NCBI GenBank assembly: GCA_002435785.1
Contig: DIUC01000039.1
Location: 144,625-208,624 of the forward strand
From: Saprospiraceae bacterium UBA6168
GTDB lineage: Bacteria; Bacteroidota; Bacteroidia; Chitinophagales; Saprospiraceae
Length of the DNA stretch: 64,000 nt
Direction: 5' to 3'
This document shows positions 59,994 to 64,000 of the stretch, in pieces; within the stretch, counting starts at the first letter, position 1, and the number at the start of each line of letters is the position of its first letter. The notes beneath the pieces are model-generated. The model worked only from the letters and a program-made list of their open reading frames with translations, did no database searches and was not told the DNA's origin. Both the position numbers and the translations under genes were made by a program.

Positions 59994-61037
59994 CTACTCC
60001 ATCACCAAATCCTCCCCAACCCGGAATGCCTTGTAGCGTCCCTTGCTGAACTTTGAGCCATTGAACACCGCTGTTTTGCGCAGCACCATCCGCTCGTCCT
60101 CCGGCAATTGGTTGAAGTCGGCGCATTTGGTGGAGCAGCAGTGGTGGTACTTCTCGGCGCAGGCCGCACACTGGATGAAGAGCAGGTGGCAAGCATCGTT
60201 GGCGCAGTTGACGTGCGTATCGCAAGGGCCGCCGCACTGGTGGCAGACGGCCACCACCTCGTCGCTGATGCGCTCGCCGAGGCGCTCGTCAAAGACGAAG
60301 TTCTTGCCGATGAACTTGTTGGGCAGGCCATGTTTTTCGCATTGGTGGGCGTATTCGATGATGCCGCCATCCACCATGAACACGTTCTGGAAGCCCCGGT
60401 GCAGGTAATAGGCGCTGGCTTTTTCGCAGCGAATGCCGCCCGTGCAGTACATCACGATATTGCGGTCTTTTTTGTCCTCCAGTATCTTTTCCACCAACGG
60501 CAACTCCTCCCGAAAGGTGATGGCGTCCGGGCAAATCGCATTTTGAAAATGACCGACCTCGCTCTCGTAGTGGTTGCGCATGTCCACCACGATGGTGTCG
60601 GGGTCGTCCGTGAGGGCGTTGAACTCGGCGGCGCTGAGGTGGTGGCCCCGCTTGGTCACGTCAAAGCTGGCATCGTCCAGCCCGTCGGCCACGATTTTGT
60701 CCCTGACCTTGATGGTGAGCTTGTAAAAGGACTTGCCGTCGTCGTCCACGGCAATGTTGAGGCGAATGCCGTTGAGAAAGGGGACGCTATAGAGCCGCTC
60801 CTTGAACGCCTCGAAGTTCGCTGTCGGCACCGAAGCCTGCCCGTTCACGCCTTCCTTGGCCACGTAGATGCGGCCAAAAACGCCAACCTCATCCAGCAAT
60901 TGGTAGAACTGGTTGCGGAACAGCGCCGGGTCTTCAATATGGGCGTACTTGTAAAACGACAGCGTGGTGCGTGCCTCATTGCTTTCCAACAAGCGGTGCT
61001 TCAGCTCCTCCTTGTTGATTTTGTTGAACAATTTCAT
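59994..61037 (-). CDS. trhO: tRNA uridine(34) hydroxylase TrhO
   Basis: This 347-residue protein has the TrhO/YceA layout. The N-terminal domain has YVAKEGVNGQASVP, the central rhodanese domain has IVVDMRNHYESEVGHF and the catalytic-cysteine loop VMYCTGGIRCEKASAYYLHR, and the C-terminal Cys/His-rich domain (CHQCGGPCDTH ... CAACAEKYHHCCSTKC) can bind zinc. It makes 5-hydroxyuridine at the wobble base using oxygen. Confidence 0.93.
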   Translation of the reverse strand: MKLFNKINKEELKHRLLESNEARTTLSFYKYAHIEDPALFRNQFYQLLDEVGVFGRIYVAKEGVNGQASVPTANFEAFKERLYSVPFLNGIRLNIAVDDDGKSFYKLTIKVRDKIVADGLDDASFDVTKRGHHLSAAEFNALTDDPDTIVVDMRNHYESEVGHFQNAICPDAITFREELPLVEKILEDKKDRNIVMYCTGGIRCEKASAYYLHRGFQNVFMVDGGIIEYAHQCEKHGLPNKFIGKNFVFDERLGERISDEVVAVCHQCGGPCDTHVNCANDACHLLFIQCAACAEKYHHCCSTKCADFNQLPEDERMVLRKTAVFNGSKFSKGRYKAFRVGEDLVME

Positions 61038-61240
61038 GTCAATACGATGCTTTGGTTAACGGTATGGCAAGTTGCAGGCTTGCTGTTAACGCACGGCAAC
61101 CGAGCCAATGCCCGTGCAGCCGTTTTTTGCGGGTGCAAATTTGCCCCAATAATTCCGAAGGTGGTGGTTTTCCCCCATGATTTTTGTCAGGTACAACGGA
61201 CGAAATCTGCGACCTTTGGCCGTGCCAGACATTTACCAAC

Positions 61241-62377
61241 ATGTTTTCAAAAAAAAACCTTGCCCTGCTTGCCTTTTCCACGGTCGTCAGCCTACTGCTG
61301 GCCGAGGTGGTACTGCGTGCCGTTTCGCCGAAGGCGACCAACTTCAACCACCACCAGCTTTACTGCGAGTACGATTCGCTGCTCGGCTGGCGCAAAATCC
61401 CCAACAGCCGGGGCCACCACAAAACGCCGGAGTACGAGGTGCTGGAAAACATCAATTCAATGGGCATCCGGGGGCCGGAGTACCAGTTGGAAAAGGACAG
61501 TGGGGAGTACCGCATCGTGGTGTTGGGCGACTCGTTTGCGGAGGGGTACACGGTTGGGTTCGACAGTCTTTTCTCCGAAATATTGAAGCAAAAACTGCGG
61601 GAAAAACTGCCGGAGCGCCGCACGGAAGTCATCAACTTTGGCACTGGCGGCTACTCCACCGACCAGGAGCTGCTGTGCTTTGAGCGGGACGCCATGCAAT
61701 ACCAGCCCAATGCCACTGTGCTGCTGTTCTGCGTGAACGACCCTTGGTTCAACAACCAGTCCCGCTATTACAGCCGGGGGTTCAAGCCGCTTTTTGTGCA
61801 GGAGGCCGACAGCTTGCGCCTGACCAACGTGCCGGTGCCGGACCTGGATTCGAGGCCGACTACTCTAAAGGTAAAGGACTGGGTGCTCGAAAACTCGCAG
61901 TTGGTGAGCCGCCTGAAAAACCTCCGGGACAATGCCCGCTACGCCGCCGATGGGCAGTCCGTGCCGGACGAGTGGCGCATTTACCAAAAAGAAATCACGC
62001 CGGAAATGGCGGCGGCATGGCAAGTGACGGCAGCGCTCCTCGAACGCCTACGCCGCAAAACGGCGGATGCAGGGAGCAGCCTCACCGTTTTTTACATCAC
62101 CGAGAAAACAGAGGTGTACGAGGCTGATTGGCAGGAATTCATGAAGACCTATTCGTTGGTGGAAGGGACGTTCGACCCGGCGGCTCCCCGGCAGCGGCTC
62201 CGTGCCTTATGCGACAGCCTGCAAATCCCATTCATTGACCCAACTTCGGTTTTTGTGGAAAATGCAGCGGCGAACCCTGACGCCTCGCCCTACTTCAAGC
62301 ACGACTGGCACTGGAACGAGCATGGGCACCGACTCGTGGGGGAGGTGCTGGCGGCGTTTTTTGAAAAGAAAAATTGA
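61241..62377 (+). CDS. SGNH/GDSL hydrolase with N-terminal membrane anchor
   Basis: The ATG at 61241 gives 378 residues with a signal anchor (LALLAFSTVVSLLLAEVVLR). Block I is VVLGDSFAEGYTVG (nucleophile Ser). NFGTGGYSTDQELLCF is block II, FCVNDPW is block III (Gly replaced by Val-Asn context), and HDWHWNEHGHRLVGEVL supplies the C-terminal Asp/His pair. The family cleaves or transfers acyl esters on lipids, polysaccharides or peptidoglycan. Substrate not shown by context. Confidence 0.88.
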   Translation: MFSKKNLALLAFSTVVSLLLAEVVLRAVSPKATNFNHHQLYCEYDSLLGWRKIPNSRGHHKTPEYEVLENINSMGIRGPEYQLEKDSGEYRIVVLGDSFAEGYTVGFDSLFSEILKQKLREKLPERRTEVINFGTGGYSTDQELLCFERDAMQYQPNATVLLFCVNDPWFNNQSRYYSRGFKPLFVQEADSLRLTNVPVPDLDSRPTTLKVKDWVLENSQLVSRLKNLRDNARYAADGQSVPDEWRIYQKEITPEMAAAWQVTAALLERLRRKTADAGSSLTVFYITEKTEVYEADWQEFMKTYSLVEGTFDPAAPRQRLRALCDSLQIPFIDPTSVFVENAAANPDASPYFKHDWHWNEHGHRLVGEVLAAFFEKKN

Positions 62378-62440
62378 GTAAAAAAGCTTCAACTTATCTA
62401 GCACTGCGCCTAATTGTCAATTTTCCATTCTCCATTCAAC

Positions 62441-63124
62441 CTACCCATTCAGGAAGGTGTCCAAATCTTCTTTATTGGCAAAAACGACGAGGAGGTCGCC
62501 CTCCTGGAGGATGGTATCTGGCGCAATGACCCCGATGGCATCCTTCACCTCACGGGTCACGCCGAGTATGTTCTTGCGCTTTTTCTTTCGGATGATGGTG
62601 ATGATGTTCATGTTGTAGCGCTGGCGGAACCCGGTCTCCGCTACCGTCTTGCCGACGAGGTCATCCGGCAGGTTGATTTCATAGATGGAGTATTTTTCCG
62701 AAATCTCAAAGGAGTCAATGATTTGGTGCAGTTCGAGGCGCTTGGCGAGGCGGTAGGCAGCTTCCTCTTCAGGGTGAACGATTTCGTCCACGCCCATTGC
62801 CTCCAACACGCTGTGGTGCAGCACCGTGATGGCCCGTCCGATGAGCCGCTTGGGGTTGTGCTGCTTCATCAGCGCCGTGGTGAGGATAGAGCTTCCCTCG
62901 TCCTCACCAATGGCCACTATGACCACATCGGACTCGGCCACGGGTAGGTTCTTGATGGCAGCGGGATTGGTGGAGTCAAGGGCGATGGTGAAGGTAAGCC
63001 GGTCCTTGACTGCATCAATTTTTTCGGGTCTAATGTCCACGCCGATAACCTCGTGCCCCATTTCGGTGAGCTTGATGGCGAGCGATGCGCCAAAATTGCC
63101 AAGCCCGATGATGATGAATTTCAT
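62441..63124 (-). CDS. trkA: TrkA/KtrA family potassium-uptake regulator
   Basis: This 227-residue cytosolic protein has an RCK_N Rossmann domain (KFIIIGLGNFGASLAIKLTE, VIGVDIRPEK) and a C-terminal RCK_C domain (about 140-227, ending LVVFANKEDLDTFLNG). It binds nucleotides and gates the membrane partner encoded next to it. It is transcribed after trkH, separated by an 83-bp spacer containing an inverted repeat. Confidence 0.92.
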   Translation of the reverse strand: MKFIIIGLGNFGASLAIKLTEMGHEVIGVDIRPEKIDAVKDRLTFTIALDSTNPAAIKNLPVAESDVVIVAIGEDEGSSILTTALMKQHNPKRLIGRAITVLHHSVLEAMGVDEIVHPEEEAAYRLAKRLELHQIIDSFEISEKYSIYEINLPDDLVGKTVAETGFRQRYNMNIITIIRKKKRKNILGVTREVKDAIGVIAPDTILQEGDLLVVFANKEDLDTFLNG

Positions 63125-63134
63125 GGTGGTGAAA

Positions 63135-63206
63135 TTGGGTATTGGGAATTAGGAATTGGGTATTGTAATTAAGTGCAACACCCAATTCCTAATTCCCAAT
63201 ACCTAA
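63135..63206. repeat. 27-bp inverted repeat between trkH and trkA
   Basis: TTGGGTATTGGGAATTAGGA (63135 onward, 27-bp arm) pairs with 63180-63206 with one wobble position. The loop is 18 nt. Built of short ATTGGG and AATTAGG units like other spacers here. Confidence 0.8.
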
Positions 63207-63207
63207 A

Positions 63208-64000
63208 TTACGTAATAATTACATTTTCGACCGGATAACGGTAATGCTTTGTGTCCACGGCTTTTTTCAAGAAACCCAGCAGCAGCGTGTAAGCGCCCAC
63301 CCGTCCGACGAACATGGTGAGCGAGATGACGGCTTTGCTGGCAGTGGTCAGTTCGGCGGTGATGCCAAGTGAAAGCCCAACAGTGCCATACGCCGAGAAG
63401 CACTCAAAAACGACTTTGTCCAAACTGATTTCAGGATTGAAATAGCCCACCGCCAATGTTGAGAGGCCAAGCGCTATCAGCGAGAGCGATATGACGATAA
63501 AGGCCCGCAAGAGCGATTCGTTGGCGATTTCACGCTTCGCAAACTCAACGTGGTCACGCCCTCGTGCGATGTTGAAAATGCCCATCGTGGCCACCGCAAA
63601 AGTAGAGGTCTTTATACCACCACCGGTAGAACCAGGCGAGGCCCCAATCCACATAAATAGCAGGGTCACCATGATGCCTTCTCGTGTCAGCGTGGCCATG
63701 TCTATGTTGTTGAAGCCTGCGGTACGTGGCGTTACGCTTAAAAAGAATGCCGCCAGCCATTTACCCACACCGCCGTGTTCTTTGAGCGATGTGTTGTATT
63801 CGGTGATGTAAAACAGGACAGTGCCCACTATCAGCAGGATGGCTGTTGTGCGCAGCACTATTCGGCTATTGAAGTTGATGACCCAAGGCACATGTTTGAT
63901 CTGGTCGCCCCAAAGCCATTGCCGAATGCGAATTTTTATGCGGTCCCGCATAGATTCCACAATGTGAAAGGAAATGAAAAAGCCCAAACCGCCAAAGATG
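63208..64000 (-). CDS. trkH: TrkH/KtrB potassium transporter (partial, N-terminus beyond window)
   Basis: The frame stays open to the window edge, so the gene continues beyond 64000. Visible parts are the conserved FGGLGF, a long cytosolic linker, several membrane helices, and the filter-type loops around TPRTAGFNNIDMATL and ECFSAYGTVGLSLG, each with a selectivity-filter glycine. It takes up K+ with TrkA as regulatory ring. A TTG at 63987 is not the true start. Confidence 0.92.
   Translation of the reverse strand, partial: IFGGLGFFISFHIVESMRDRIKIRIRQWLWGDQIKHVPWVINFNSRIVLRTTAILLIVGTVLFYITEYNTSLKEHGGVGKWLAAFFLSVTPRTAGFNNIDMATLTREGIMVTLLFMWIGASPGSTGGGIKTSTFAVATMGIFNIARGRDHVEFAKREIANESLLRAFIVISLSLIALGLSTLAVGYFNPEISLDKVVFECFSAYGTVGLSLGITAELTTASKAVISLTMFVGRVGAYTLLLGFLKKAVDTKHYRYPVENVIIT

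Overview
The window reads as a chromosomal segment of a Bacteroidota bacterium, most likely in the Saprospiria (Saprospiraceae / Haliscomenobacter / Lewinella-like). The reasons are type IX secretion C-terminal sorting domains on a PKD-repeat metalloprotease and an M1 aminopeptidase, many genes preceded by the Bacteroidota -7 promoter element TAnnTTTG, and typical Bacteroidota families (GH3-like, short alpha-glucan phosphorylase, DUF5723, Dabb, DUF486). Placement below phylum is inference. No rRNA or tRNA gene was recognised.

Layout: 0-6 kb, end of an unknown gene and a 1,928-residue secreted metzincin with 18 PKD domains. 6-19 kb, a lipoprotein, a catalytically dead MtfA-like protein, an MFS transporter, a PhoD phosphatase, a cytochrome-like lipoprotein, a HAD phosphatase, an M24 peptidase, a TolB-like/Dabb pair, an M1 peptidase and a fasciclin lipoprotein. 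19-24 kb, recD2, a 21-bp tandem array, a copy of the recD2 3' end, and a two-gene ATPase + HNH-like module resembling Septu. 24-29 kb, GH3-like protein, glgP, a DMT protein, another array, a tyrosine phosphatase and a lipoprotein. 29-35 kb, mfd with an in-frame palindromic insertion, a VapBC45-like toxin-antitoxin pair, a remnant of an mfd 3' end, and a flavodoxin-UbiA fusion. 36-40 kb, an AT-rich sensor without ATPase domain, REP-like palindromes, a truncated RAYT transposase ending in another array, and an unknown gene. 40-57 kb is mostly housekeeping: TPR proteins, an NadR-like kinase, twin thioredoxin proteins, a GHMP kinase, a quinone reductase, GNAT, moaC-mobA, purQ, a coiled-coil protein, polyprenyl synthase, a DUF5723 protein and asnS. 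57-64 kb, a second copy of a leader/array/gene cassette, trhO, an SGNH hydrolase and trkA-trkH (trkH runs off the edge).

The most distinctive feature is a set of five intergenic tandem arrays (about 9.6, 21.5, 28.0, 38.8 and 58.6 kb). All have an exact 21-bp period (two helical turns, seven codons) although their unit sequences belong to different families. Two arrays sit in a duplicated cassette, read on the minus strand as conserved ~326-bp leader, 21-bp array, 205-codon gene. The copies lie 49 kb apart in the same orientation and one is split by an AT-rich gene. A third array interrupts a RAYT transposase beside an unknown gene, and a fourth is flanked by direct repeats of the recD2 3' end. 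This cassette/array family is the best candidate here for an undescribed system. Its function is unknown and nothing in the sequence proves mobility.
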